Assembly: GCA_958510875.1 (NCBI GenBank)
Contig: OY294069.1
Span: forward strand, 5,332,001-5,396,000
DNA from: Endomychus coccineus
Taxonomy: Eukaryota > Arthropoda > Insecta > Coleoptera > Endomychidae
DNA length: 64,000 nucleotides
Direction of reading: 5' to 3'
The translations under genes were made by a program, and so were the position numbers. This document shows, one piece after another, positions 45,711 through 55,845 of this stretch (position 1 is the first letter of the stretch; each line of letters begins with the position of its first letter). Under the pieces are notes generated by a model, which saw only the letters and a program-made list of their open reading frames with translations, did no database searches and was not told the DNA's origin.

Positions 45711-46097
45711 ATTAGAAAGCTTTGCAATATTGTTTATTTATGAGTAAATATAAGCAACTCCCATTGGATAGTGTTGAATAATTGATAATTGTAATTTATC
45801 TGTCTTCAGATGCCTTCTAAAGCTGTCAAGTCAAAGTCAGCTTAATGTTTCGTATTTATGTAGACTGAAGATGAAAGATTGAGCTGCAGATGATTTTTCC
45901 CGCTATTTTTGTCAAAATACTGAGGATTTCCTTTGTATATGAAATATTCCTCCATGTTTGACTATTGTATCATTTCGAAGAAGCTCAAAATGAAATGCAT
46001 ATGTCCTTTATTTTCATAATCTTCAAATCATAGGTGATTGGAGAAAGTTTTACTTGCTTTTATTTACGACTCTACATTTTATAAATGATTATCTTAC
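45711..46097. other. No gene seen; donor-side intron of the C1 exon
   Basis: Immediately downstream, on the minus strand, of the splice donor at 46097. Nothing else is recognisable. Confidence 0.4.
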
Positions 46098-46215
46098 CTC
46101 TGCAGCAAGACCCTTGATTCAAGATGGGTTGATGGCAAAGATGACATGGTCGAGGTTTCTTGAAAGTTTTACATCGAAATGCATGATTTGGTCCGTGCAA
46201 TGCACTGTCTTCAGT
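46098..46215 (-). CDS. Internal exon encoding the first half of a C1 (phorbol ester/DAG-type) domain
   Basis: 118-base minus-strand exon with a clean acceptor (TCTCTTTTTCAG before ACTGAAGAC, phase 0) and a consensus donor (CAGAG then GTAAGAT, phase 1). The 39 codons read TEDSALHGPNHAFRCKTFKK followed by PRPCHLCHQPILNQGSCCR. This keeps the C1 signature: His, 12 residues, Cys, 2 residues, Cys, 10 residues, Cys, plus the conserved Phe after His, the Gln-Gly and Pro positions. The remaining zinc ligands should be in the next exon, which I could not find. C1 domains bind diacylglycerol or act as atypical membrane/protein adaptors (kinases, RhoGAPs, Ras regulators, scaffold proteins). The short loop suggests the atypical type. 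The protein cannot be named from this exon alone. No stops or frame breaks, so it is probably functional. Confidence 0.75.
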
Positions 46216-46785
46216 CTGAAAAAGAGATAAACCGTCTTCAGTACATAGAGGGCAGGGCTATGGCTATGAGTAATATCACGTCGCCGAACACGAAATCATG
46301 TCAGTATCACACAGTAAGTTGATTAAAAGAAGAATAACTGCAATTTTCGATTCATTTTGAACACTAATTAGTATAATTAACGTTTCCCACATGTCCGACA
46401 TTCTATCCTGATCTGGAATAAACACTCACGAAGCATGAAGGTCTTTAGACCCTCGAGTGTGATTTATTATACCTTTAAAGAGTCATTACTCTCAATCAAC
46501 TTAATATAAATTCGTAATAAATAAAACAGTTCATAAAATCTCAGATATCGTTACTATAAGGCAGCTGACAACATATTATTACGTCAAGCTTTTAGCACAC
46601 CAATATAATGAAATTTATTGTCGTACTTTAATCAAACGTTTTCATTTCTCCACTCGGAAAACGTAGCGTGTTCACTTAATATTCAATTTTATAAACTAGT
46701 TATAGAAACTAATAATTTTCTTCGAAGAAAATAAGATTTGGCATCAGATTAGGGAAGGTTGGTTACAATATACGATAAAGGAGAC
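46216..46785. other. No gene seen; acceptor-side intron of the C1 exon
   Basis: AT-rich, no recognisable feature apart from the splice acceptor tract next to 46216. Confidence 0.4.
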
Positions 46786-46789
46786 ACCA

Positions 46790-47515
46790 AAGAATGCCAA
46801 AATTACAGAATCAAAGATAGATCTGGCCTCTGAGGCTGAAGTGTGCCTTAAAGGGCCAAGGATCACTATATCAGTGGCCGTAGGAGCATACTGGGCTCTG
46901 GGAGCTCTCTAGACAGTCGCATCAAGGCTGATAAAAAATGCAGAGATGCACTGGCAAAACTAGCCACGATAGATAAACTTCAACTCATCTGGGTCCCAGG
47001 ACACAGTGGAGTTGAAATGAAAGAAATGGATAACGTGCTGGCTACGCAGGAGTCGTCTGGTATCCCCGTTGAGCCCGAGCCAATGGTCGCTGTCTCAAAC
47101 GGCATGAGATTCGACTTGTGGAGAGAATCATCGGGAATGAGGCAGCCCAAGCTCTTGATCAAAGAGCCTGTCTAGGTTCCCGAAGAACTACTTTCTCCAA
47201 AAGAAGGCGCATTAGAGAGATAACTGGTATCCTCACGGGTAACTGTCTTCTCAACAAACACCATCATATGATGAGCCATGGGCGTCATAGATGATCCTAT
47301 ATATAGGAAATGCCGAAAGGTGGAAGGAACTGTCTCGCACATCCTGCTGGAATGTCCAGCTTTGACATTCATCAGCAACCGTTACTTCGGCAAAGCAAGA
47401 TTGCTTCCAGAGGAACTTATGATGGAAGCCATCGTAAGCAGTATTCTGGGTTACTGTCGAACCTGCTGGAATAGATTATGAGGCTCACAATGAGTCCAAT
47501 CTAGCGGTCCTAGGG
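46790..47515 (+). pseudogene. Loa/I-type retrotransposon, RNase H and C-terminus
   Basis: Plus-strand relic. KCRDALAKLATIDKLQLIWV then PGHSGVEMKEMDNVLA is the RNase H region around the last catalytic residue (WVPGHSGIxGNExADxLA; the Asp of NEIADE is retained as MDNV). It continues VEPEPMVAVSNGMRFDLWRE. In the shifted frame 47278-47481: MGVIDDPIYRKCRKVEGTVS then HILLECPALTF, the C-terminal Cys/His block, and GYCRTCWNRL. At least one frameshift near 47180. It lies on the strand opposite to the C1 exon, within what is probably its intron. Confidence 0.75.
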
Positions 47516-47784
47516 ATTAAACACCAGCCTTCTAAGAAGTAGAGGATGCGAGAATCCCTAATGAAAGAGATCTAAATTCTATACAAATACGCAAAAAATT
47601 ACGTGAGAGCAAATTTCATTTTCGAAAATCATACAAATCATTTGCTGGTATCGATCTTTACTGATGAATATGAATAGATTTAAAAAATGAAGTGTGAGCC
47701 CGCGATAGGAGATAAGTTTATAGGTTATGTTAAACACATCAGGAAAGTCTGCTAGAAAGAAGTTCTTTAAGTCGGTTTAAAACG
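47516..47784. other. No gene seen
   Basis: Short interval without a recognisable feature. Confidence 0.3.
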
Positions 47785-48192
47785 TCTTCCGATCTACAAT
47801 CTCCATTTTCCTCTGTCCATCCAAAGGCCTTCTCCCACGTCTATTTCTCGGATTTCTTTGTCGATTCCCTCTCTCCAACTTTTCCTTGGTCTCCCTCTCG
47901 TTCTTCCACTTTGTGGTGTCCAATCCCACACTTATTTTGGAAGTCTTTCATCCGTCATTCTTTGAACATGAACATACCATCTCAGTTGGTTCATTTTAAT
48001 GTCCTCCACTATAGTGGGTGTTACTTCCATGATTTCACGAATTCTTTTATTTGTGGTCCTCTCCATTCCTGATTTTCCGGCAGTTCTTCGCCACTAATTC
48101 ATTTATATAACTGTTGAGATTTTTTCAGATCTCTCTCTTTGAGGGCCCGTATTTCACTACTATATGAAATTATGCTTTTTAATATGTTATTA
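47785..48192 (-). pseudogene. RTE-type non-LTR RT C-terminus (split by the foldback element)
   Basis: Minus strand, in order from 48190: NNILKSIISYSSEIRALKER, remnants of NYWRRTAGKSRMERTTNK, then LRWYVHVQRMTDERLPK and GRTRGRPRKSWREGIDKEIR in shifted frames. The block LIWYGHVQRMxxxRLPK....RGRPRKTWREGI is diagnostic of the C-terminus of a widespread insect element often annotated as endonuclease-reverse transcriptase. The remaining upstream part continues beyond the insertion, at 49228 to about 49300. Stops and shifts make it inactive. Confidence 0.7.
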
Positions 48193-48194
48193 TA

Positions 48195-49226
48195 CAGGTT
48201 GAGTCAGTTTTTGTAGACAAACTTCAACAAGTCATAGAACAGATGTTTTTAAGGAGAAAAGTATCCATAAACATATGTCGTAGAAGGCTTCGTTTTCGAG
48301 ATACAGGGTGTTGAAATTGAAAAAAAAATTTCGTTTTTTGAGAATATCTCCGGAAGCGTCTATCGTACAGAAAACAGCTTTTGTGAGCATTTTTTACTCA
48401 TAGTAAGCTATGTTCTGTGCGGTAAAAATTTTTTTTTTAGTCATAATTGGTGAATATTTTGAAGGGGTAGTGGGTGTTTTTCTCCCAAACTTCTACGCCA
48501 CTGAAAAAAGTACGGTTTTGAGACAACCATTTCAACCGCCAATGTTTTCTACACAAAAAACGTACTCTTGGTCATAAGCTCTAGAGTTGACCGTTTCCGA
48601 GAAAAATTAACTTTTATGTTGTAAAACATGGTCAATCCTTTGGTTTTGTTACTTGTTCTAACGTTTGAATAAATTTTGTTTTATTAGTAAGAATTGACCA
48701 TGTTTTTCAACATAAAAGTTGATTTTTCTCGAAAACGGTCAACTTTAGAGCTTATGACCAGGAGTACCTTTTTTGTGTAGAAGATATTGGCGGTTAAACG
48801 GTTGTCTCAAAACCGTACTTTTTTCAGTGGCGTAGAAGTTCGGGGGAAAAACACCAGCTACCCCTTCAAAATCTTCACCAATTAAGAGTAAACAAATTTT
48901 TTTTATCACACAGAACATAGCTTACTATGAGTAGAAAATGCTTACAAAAGCTGTCTTTTGTACGATAAACGGTTCCGGAGATATCCGCAAAAAACGAAAT
49001 TTTTTTTTCAATTTCAACACCCTGTATCTCGAAAACGAAGCCTTCTACGACATATGTTTATGGATACTTTTCTCCTTAAAAACATCTGTTTTTTTTTCAA
49101 TTTCAACACCACCCTGTATCTCGAAAACGAAGCCTTCTACGACATATGTTTATAGGAACTTTTCTTCTTAAAAACACTTTTTCTATCTCCTGTTGCAGTT
49201 TGTCTACAAAAAACTGACTCACCCTG
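48195..49226. mobile_element. Foldback element (large inverted-repeat MITE), 1032 bp
   Basis: Left arm about 48195-48650 and right arm about 48690-49226 are reverse complements over nearly the whole length. The ends are CAGGTTGAGTCAGTTTTTG and CAAAAAACTGACTCACCCTG, flanked by TA on both sides (48193-48194, 49227-49228), consistent with a TA target duplication as in Tc1/mariner-type MITEs. The centre is a short AT-rich loop with TTTGAATAAATTTTG. The right arm carries a tandem duplication of about 95 bases (49004-49091 and 49092-49185). No transposase. Open frames inside follow from the arms and are not genes. Confidence 0.85.
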
Positions 49227-49227
49227 T

Positions 49228-49300
49228 ATATTCGTTGTTTGTTTCTGTTCAATACGAATTTATCCCATATTATTCCAATCATCATGGCTATTGTTTTTCT
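49228..49300 (-). pseudogene. Probable upstream continuation of the RTE-type relic
   Basis: Joining this segment to 48192 across the foldback element restores continuous element-like sequence. The protein similarity here is too degraded to be firm on its own. Confidence 0.35.
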
Positions 49301-49329
49301 GGCTTGTATATTTCTGTCATATATATATC

Positions 49330-49460
49330 ACTAACTCTAAAAGAGGCAGAAGTGAAATTTCTCCCAATTATAGATATTTTTGGCTTCAGTATATTTTGTT
49401 CTGAACTTCAGAGATATGTTCCCGCGCCAACAACGCGGTCTGCCAAACTATAGGTGGAGG
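49330..49460 (+). repeat. Short dispersed repeat, copy 1
   Basis: Shares GAGGCAGAAGTGAAATTTCT and ATATTTTGTTCTGAACTTCA plus GTTCCCGCGCCAACAACG with 50780-50960 (GGAAGTGGAGTTCCTACC, ATATTTTGTTCTGATCTCCA, GTTACCGCGCTAACGATG). Confidence 0.45.
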
Positions 49461-50385
49461 TGTTGGAATGGTTCGTGAAGTGATATCGGGACATGTCATA
49501 GGGATCATATTATTTGCATTCGACTAAATATTCATTGAAAACTACATGTTGTATGCATTGAATTAGATAGTATCCAAGAAGTTATAGAGAGTCAATATAA
49601 AAATTGTATTTAATGATGACAAGATGAAGCTACACAATGTCCTACCAACTGACGATAAAAAAAATGAAAAATGTTGCGTGGGTAATATAATAGCGTTGTG
49701 ACGTGAGTTCTGTTCGCTCTGTATAGAATATAATAGAGGAAAATCGATTACAAGATGCCCACACAATTAATAAATAGCATCTCTGTCGTCTAAATAATTC
49801 ATTCGTTGAATGCATCTACAATTAATCTAATTCAAACCATTAAAATGCTTGGTGCAGATGGTAGGAAAGAGGTCAAACTAAACCAGTATTCACAGACTCT
49901 CTCACAGTCACACATTTATAATAAATAATCCATCATCGAATTAGTTTGAACGTTTTGCGTCTCGACCACGCAAAATGTTTATTCATTTGGATCGGTTAAT
50001 TCAATTAAATCGTCTAAATCAATTCAGATGTTCATCTGAGATGACTCATATGTGTATGTTTTGTAAATATTCAGTTCTGTTTGGATGGTTTGTGAGCGTG
50101 TTTATGAAACTCATAAATGCTATTAGTGTTATGCAATACTTTGCCGCTAAACTGTGGTATCCATTGAAGTTAATACAAACGCATGTTTCATTAGATTCTT
50201 AATAGGGTGTTAAACTTTTCATGGCTTATGAGGAAATCGAACAATATTCTGGTGTATTCCGTGATTTTAATCACGCTATTAGAATTGCGTAGTTTATCAG
50301 AGTTTGTGGTGCGAAATTAAATGGTAGTTAGTTGTAAACATTAGATGTCCTGAACCATAAGGGTATATTTTTTCTAGTTTTTATC
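49461..50385. other. No gene seen
   Basis: No recognisable coding or repeat feature. Confidence 0.3.
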
Positions 50386-50550
50386 ATGTTTTCCAATAGA
50401 TTTCTGCCTTATATGTGTTACGTAGCCAAGAAGGTCTCCTGTCGATCTCTGCTGACGAAAGCCATATAGACGGTCATTCACGATTTTGTAGCTCTCTAGG
50501 TATTTGATGAGCTCGATGTTGATTGCTTTGTCTATCCCTTTAGAAATCAC
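50386..50550 (-). pseudogene. Non-LTR RT finger fragment
   Basis: Minus strand reads KAINIELIKYLESYKIVNDR then LYGFRQQRSTGDLLGYVTHI. This is the conserved finger region before the catalytic Asp of R1/Loa/Jockey RT (YLExxxLLSDRQYGFRxxRSTxDLL). A stop follows where the catalytic strand should begin. Confidence 0.7.
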
Positions 50551-50779
50551 ACCCTATGATTATTAGGGGTCTTCTTTAATTTTTTATGGAATTGGTTGCA
50601 CTCTAGCTGTTTCCAGCTGGAAGAAAACACACCAAGTTTATATAAAAGGGTAAACAACCTGCAGAAAACTGGTGTTAATTCAGGCGCACATTACTTGAGA
50701 ACGTCAGGTTTGGCAAAAAGGTTGACGTTTTCTTGTGGGGTAGTAGCCAGTGTGTCATCATCTTTGGTTAGGGGGAGGA

Positions 50780-50960
50780 ATGAACTGGAAGTGGAGTTCC
50801 TACCAATTGCTAAGTCCAAAACGAACGTGATCTATTCAAGCATCCGATTAACTTTGGACTTATTTTGGCATTATACATACCTCTTTCCAAATGTTTATTG
50901 TTTCATTGTTTCATTCCACATATTTTGTTCTGATCTCCAGACATGGGTTACCGCGCTAAC
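50780..50960 (+). repeat. Short dispersed repeat, copy 2
   Basis: Counterpart of 49330-49460 in the same orientation, with an insertion of about 60 bases relative to it. The identity of the family is unknown. Confidence 0.45.
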
Positions 50961-52960
50961 GATGGTATGCTGTCTGTTTTGAAGCGACGGCCCTAGAACA
51001 GATGTTTGTTTGTAATGTCAAACTGTGCGGATTGGTTCGTGGACAGTATCGGTTTCCAAATGTTGCACGAACCTTTACCTACTTGGGATCTGGATTGTTA
51101 GTACGGAATAAGTCAAACGTATTGGCATAATGATAGTTGTTATCAGGGATCCGTGTTGGTTCATTGATTAACTGCTCGAGACCAGGTAATGGTGAAGGCC
51201 TTAGAACGTCGTCGCCCTGCGTCATCCGTCTTGTCCCATGACCCATGATGATAATTTCAGGTCAAGTTTCAGAGAAAGTAATTCGAAGAGTTCACCATGA
51301 GCTAGTTCATTTGGTGATGAATAAAGACAACAGAAAAATGTTGTCTGTTTGTGATTAACAAGCTCGAATCACATTATATCGAATTCTTGTGGTTCTAGAT
51401 TCTTCTCACGGTGGCATAAGAAATTATTTCTTGAATAGAGACAGATACAGGAGGTATCTGGAATCTGAAACGAGTGTGGAGCTCGTAGCCAGGGCTGAGC
51501 ATATAGGTCGTGTTGGTAGATGGATTGATCTGCGTCACAGTTGAGGCCAGTATGTCTGGTTTCTCAATTATTGAAAAAAATTAAACCAAATAGTAATTTT
51601 CACCTAAATGTATTGATCACTACAAACTAAACTCTCGTTCACATCTATGTCTGGACCTCATCTGCTATCTGATTTGCCACTCCTATCTTCTATTTGATAA
51701 ATTCGCCCTCGTCATGAGATGGTCGGTTGCCGGTGTCTCTCCAGTATCGCCACCTTACTGAATTGGGATCTTTTACGTGGTTTCGACACTAAAAATTCGA
51801 AAATTTCTAGATCCCCTTTCTAGTTATGAGAGTAGACTATCGTAAATTGTTTCAACAAAACGATCCTTGGATTGGTTTCAATATCCCCGACGACATTGAA
51901 GGAGAACGCTGTTTTCTTCAGATTTTGAAATGTTGAATAATCAACATTTAGAAATACTTATGATTATGATTATCGAAAAAGGTAAATTCTGAAGTATCTA
52001 CAGAACGCTAATCACGCCTAGTTAACTGTTCGCACCCAGCGCTTGTATTCTATTTCCAATTGAGAATGATGTAATAACGAAACCAGGGTTGGTCCAAACT
52101 AATTGATTCGAATGAATAATTTGTATTTATATTGATTGAATTCAGAAAGAGAAACAAATAATTGATTTCAAAGGTGCTACTAAACATGTTCCAACGAATC
52201 AATGTGAAGTTATTTTCATTCCTGCCCTTGGAATATGAAAAATTTCACAAAATCTATCTAGATTCTGTAGAATCCGTAGGATTGGTATCGATGAATATTT
52301 ATTTAAGTAAGAAGCGAATAATAATAACGCATCAGATTGCTTAATTCGGAAATATATTCAAAATGAGTCGAGTTCAGCTTTCATTTGAATACTTCACGGT
52401 TAATTCTGTCTAATCGGAAAGATAAATTAATCAAATATAACAATTTGTAAGGTTCTGAGTGAGAACATTTGAATGGAACGTCTGCAAAAATCACCTCAAA
52501 GAAACCCGAGCGGCACGAATAAGTTATGCCGCAGTTAATTACAATTTACATTTTTAGCATCGAGATTTTCACGATTTTTCTTCATTGAAGGTTATTGAAT
52601 TTCATTCATGAAAATCGTACACGAGTTCGTTTGGGTAACAATGGAAGAATTAATGCTGGGAAGATTTGCAATTCGAATATTTATTGATTGGATATTCGAT
52701 CAGATGACAATGAATAATAAAAATATAGCATCGTTTAGCATTCAGTTGATTATTGCCATTGATAATCAAAATTGGAAGGTTGAAATCGTTCCCAATATAA
52801 ATTAAATAGCTTATCAAGAAGGATATCCATATCAAGCATCTGGCTGATAGCGCTATTTCGGTATACGCATTTGGGAGAGACCTAGATTCAATTGATCATT
52901 TTCATATTCATAGTCAAATTTAGTTAAACTAGTTCAATAGATAGGGAGAGGAGCTAGGCT
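50961..52960. other. No gene seen
   Basis: About 2 kb without a recognisable gene. At about 51490-51545 the plus strand reads ELVARAEHIGRVGRWIDLRH, which looks protein-like, but I cannot assign it. Confidence 0.3.
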
Positions 52961-52964
52961 TTCG

Positions 52965-53110
52965 TATTTTGAAGGTTTGGTGGTGCCAAGACAGATTTCT
53001 GTGGAACACCAGCGTTGATAGCAATTGTATCGGAAAATACTCCGTCAACCACAAGAAAGTTGAGGCGGCAAACCATATGATGGAAGTTTCCCAAGAGGAC
53101 TTTGGAGATA
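52965..53110 (-). pseudogene. Non-LTR RT fragment (family N1, copy 5)
   Basis: The shortest N1 copy. Minus strand: remnants of KLPSYGLPPQLSCG, then VDGVFSDTIAINAGVPQKSV in shifted frames. It breaks off before the FADD box. Confidence 0.7.
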
Positions 53111-53390
53111 TTCTATGATACAACTATGGATGTCGAATGAAGCGACCTCTTCGCATCGTCTGTCATATAAACTGTAGTATTTCTCATTAAGGGATAGGAA
53201 TTTATTGTGAGGAATAATTGCTTGGTATTCGGATGAATGATTTTGGGTTGGAAGTGCATATAAGTGATAAAAATTGTAAGGGGCGGACTCTACAATCGGA
53301 ATCTCTGTGATGAACGCCAATTGTCCCTTTTCATAATAACATTTGATTATTGCAACATTTTCTTAAATTGAACAATTTTTGAGTTGATTT
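53111..53390. other. No gene seen
   Basis: Short interval with a 91-codon minus-strand open frame (53045-53320) that shows no known domain. Confidence 0.3.
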
Positions 53391-53394
53391 CAAA

Positions 53395-53985
53395 AGGCAT
53401 TTGAATAGATAATAAATAAAATTGGTCTTAAGATTGTGCCTTGAGGTACTCCTTCATAAAATTTATGCTTCATGCTGATAGCATCGTTGGGTAATTTAAC
53501 GTATTGTGAACGATCACTCAGTTAAGATTTGTAAATATGGTTGGCTTTACCACGAATACCATATCTATACATTTTATAGAGAAGAATTTGATGGTCAACA
53601 CAATCGAAAGCTTTACTGAAATCAACGAATATTCCCAAAGCAATCAGCTTTTTATCAATAAAAAGAGTTACATCCAATAGAAAATCACAGAGAGCTGTAT
53701 CAAGTTTTAGCTTTGAAGGAAATATTGCGTTGTTGAGTGTTCAATTTATGAGGAATCAAAGGTTTTGATAGATAGTTTCTACAGTTCTTCCGAATATTCG
53801 AAGATATATTTCAGTTCCACACTTGTTAGAAGATTTTAAGTTGTTGATGATATTAATTATGTCAAATTTAGAAATATTTGAGAAAAAAAAAAGGAATTTG
53901 TTATTGTGGAAACAATATGTTTTGTCGATATTTATAAAGTACGTATTAAGAATATTGGCTGATTCAGTATCAGATACGTACACCA
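53395..53985 (-). pseudogene. Jockey/CR1-like RT fragment
   Basis: Minus-strand RT from linker to the palm. In order: ESANILNTYFINIDKTYCFH, FDIINIINNLKSSNKCGTEI, ALGIFVDFSKAFDCVDHQIL with the catalytic Asp of VDFSKAFDCVDH, YKMYRYGIRGKANHIYKS, SDRSQYVKLPN and YEGVPQGTILRPILFIIYS, where it stops before the YADD box. A segment between the linker and VDFSKAFD is missing or degraded. Several stops. A classic 5'- and 3'-truncated relic. Confidence 0.8.
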
Positions 53986-54160
53986 ATAAATAAGGAAAAA
54001 TTATTTGGATGAACTAGTAGAAGAGATATTTCTGAATGTACACCTTTTACATAAAGGTACATACCACGTGTAATGTAAATCAACATTACATTACGGCTAT
54101 GCGAACGAAACTTCAAAACGTCTTTTAATAAGTTGGGATCGTATGCGGCTCCCGAGTCGG
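53970..54160 (-). other. Right-hand part of an open frame split by the hAT transposon
   Basis: Continuation of the frame at 55846-56093 once the hAT element and one copy of its target duplication are left out. It reads PDSGAAYDPNLLKDVLKFRS then a hydrophobic MLIYITRGMYLYVKG and stops at 53970. No domain recognised. Confidence 0.4.
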
Positions 54161-54168
54161 GGCAAAAC
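54161..54168. repeat. hAT target-site duplication, left
   Basis: GGCAAAAC, identical to 55838-55845. Confidence 0.85.
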
Positions 54169-54738
54169 CAGTGGCGGCTCCTCGAAGGAGGCTAAGGAGG
54201 CTCAGCCTCCTCAGCAATTTATCATTTATCTTCATGATCATTCTCCATTTTATTTCCTGTGTCTTTGATAATTTTTAAAATTTTACAATTAATTCCCCGT
54301 TCTCAGTAGTTATTTTTAATCTGGCAACAGTGCCCTGAGGCTAGACTCTCTACATATCTCAAACGCTGAGCATGTGTTGTTCAACGCAGTTGCCGTTTTT
54401 CCGACCAGTCCGATCGCCAAATAGGCTAAATCAGCGAAAATGGCAACACCCTCTGGAGGCTAGCCTGCGGGAGCCGCTCGCAATCTATGAAATACGACAC
54501 GTGCGTCCTGCCGACTGCTGAGTAGGTCAGTCAGTGCTTGTTTATGTGTTGTCACGCCACGCGAAGTAAGGTTAGATTGTTGTCTGTTATAAATTTAAAA
54601 TGAGTGTTAGTGTGTTAGTGAGTTAGTTGCTGCCTTTTAGAAAATCCATTTAGTGGATTAACATATGATAAAAGTGTTTTTTGAGTTATTAACAAAGAGT
54701 TCCTTGGTTATTAAACGTTAAAATGAGTAGTGATTTAG

Positions 54739-55035
54739 TTGCTGAAAAGATTAGTGATGACAGGTATGTTTCAAAATCGATCATTTGATACTGATAATTG
54801 TGAAAAATATTTATGGTTAACGGGATCTGAGGTACACAATAAATTATATTACTGGTATTGCTTGCTATTTACATCTGATACAACTTCATGTTGGGGGCAC
54901 TCGGGTTATGATGATTTAAAAATGTAGCTCGTGGTATAGACAAACATGAAAAATCGCAGGAACATATTACATCGAGTATTAAGTTTAAATTAACCGGTAA
55001 ACAGAATATTGTTAAAGGAGGAAAACATATAATTT
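54739..55035 (+). pseudogene. hAT transposase, N-terminal TTF-type zinc-finger remnant
   Basis: Reads KYLWLTGSEVHNKLYYWYCL then LFTSDTTSCWGHSGYDDLKM, matching the WLxGSxxxxKLYCWxCLLF...CWGxxGYxDLKN block of the TTF-type finger; the first Cys of WYC is present but a partner is changed to Tyr (KLYYWYC for KLYCWYC). In shifted frame: RGIDKHEKSQEHITSSIKFK and KQNIV, the His ligands. A frameshift at about 54925 splits it. The following segment jumps to the C-terminal region, so a large internal part is gone. Confidence 0.65.
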
Positions 55036-55139
55036 GGTAGACAAGAAACTACATTATAAACACTTTTTTTATGAAATTTTAGATACTATTGAAGGTCAAA
55101 TTGATATTCGATTTTTCGATTTACATGAATTGAAGTTTT

Positions 55140-55589
55140 TTGTATAACTTAGTTCTTAAATATAAATTTTTTGATAAAATAGCACTGCACAATGAATTAT
55201 GCGTTATATACTCGGATAAAGATATTTTAGGCCAGTACGACATTCACGCCGATATGATAAAATATATGATAGACAATGATTTGCAACAAGTTTTACCTCA
55301 GTTTTATAAACTACTTTGTTTGACAGTCACCATTCCTGTCACGTCGGCATCGGTGGAGAGATCATTTTCTACTCTCAAACGAATTAAAACTTACATGCCA
55401 AATACAATGGGCCAAAATCGTTTATACAATGTTAGTTTAATATCTATTGAAAAAGATTTAGTAAAACACTTAAAACAAAATGATACATTTTTTGATAATA
55501 TTATTGATCATTTTTCGCAAACTAAAGACCGTAGAATTCCGTTAATATATAAAAAAGTTAATAAAATTAATAAAAAAAACAAAATATGA
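55140..55589 (+). pseudogene. hAT transposase, C-terminal dimerisation domain
   Basis: About 149 open codons. The mid part reads LCLTVTIPVTSASVERSFST then LKRIKTYMPNTMGQNRL, the hAT dimerisation motif (TxPxTSAxxERSFSxLKxIKxxxRxxMxxxRL), followed by NVSLISIEKDLVKHLK and a basic, Lys/Asn-rich end. No catalytic Asp or Asp/Glu region is included. The first in-frame start is not a credible translation start, so this is a remnant of the full transposase. In intact relatives this region brings transposase subunits together for cut-and-paste. Confidence 0.8.
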
Positions 55590-55837
55590 AAAATTCCAAA
55601 AAAAAGAAAAAATATTAAAAATCCAAAAAAAATAAAAGATAAAAACAAACAGAAATTTTTTTTTCCAAGAGAAACTCTATACCTCCACGTTGGTTCTTGC
55701 TGCGTAACAATTAATTTTGTCACTGAAGTAGCTGGTACGGTCGCTGTGCAAAGGTTAAAAGGCTGTGAATAGAGTATATTTTTACAAAAACGTTTTATGT
55801 CCAGCCTCCTCTCTCAAAAATTCACGAGCCGCCACTG

Positions 55838-55845
55838 GGCAAAAC
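55838..55845. repeat. hAT target-site duplication, right
   Basis: GGCAAAAC, identical to 54161-54168. Confidence 0.85.

Larger units (their letters stand above)
54169..55837 (+). mobile_element. hAT transposon, internally deleted, 1669 bp
   Basis: Ends CAGTGGCGGCTC and GAGCCGCCACTG form perfect 12-bp terminal inverted repeats, flanked by the exact 8-bp duplication GGCAAAAC. Both are hallmarks of hAT elements. A subterminal palindrome AGGAGGCTCAGCCTCCT lies at 54195-54211. Inside are a degraded N-terminal zinc-finger region (54739-55030) and the C-terminal dimerisation region (55140-55589); the catalytic middle is deleted. A perfect duplication and intact ends suggest a fairly recent insertion. 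Confidence 0.9.

Noticed and set aside
46098..46215. Naming the C1 exon as tensin, protein kinase C or a RhoGAP
   Set aside because: Half a C1 domain is not enough to choose a family.
48938..49171. Frames of 65-77 codons in the foldback element
   Set aside because: They arise from the inverted arms and their duplication.
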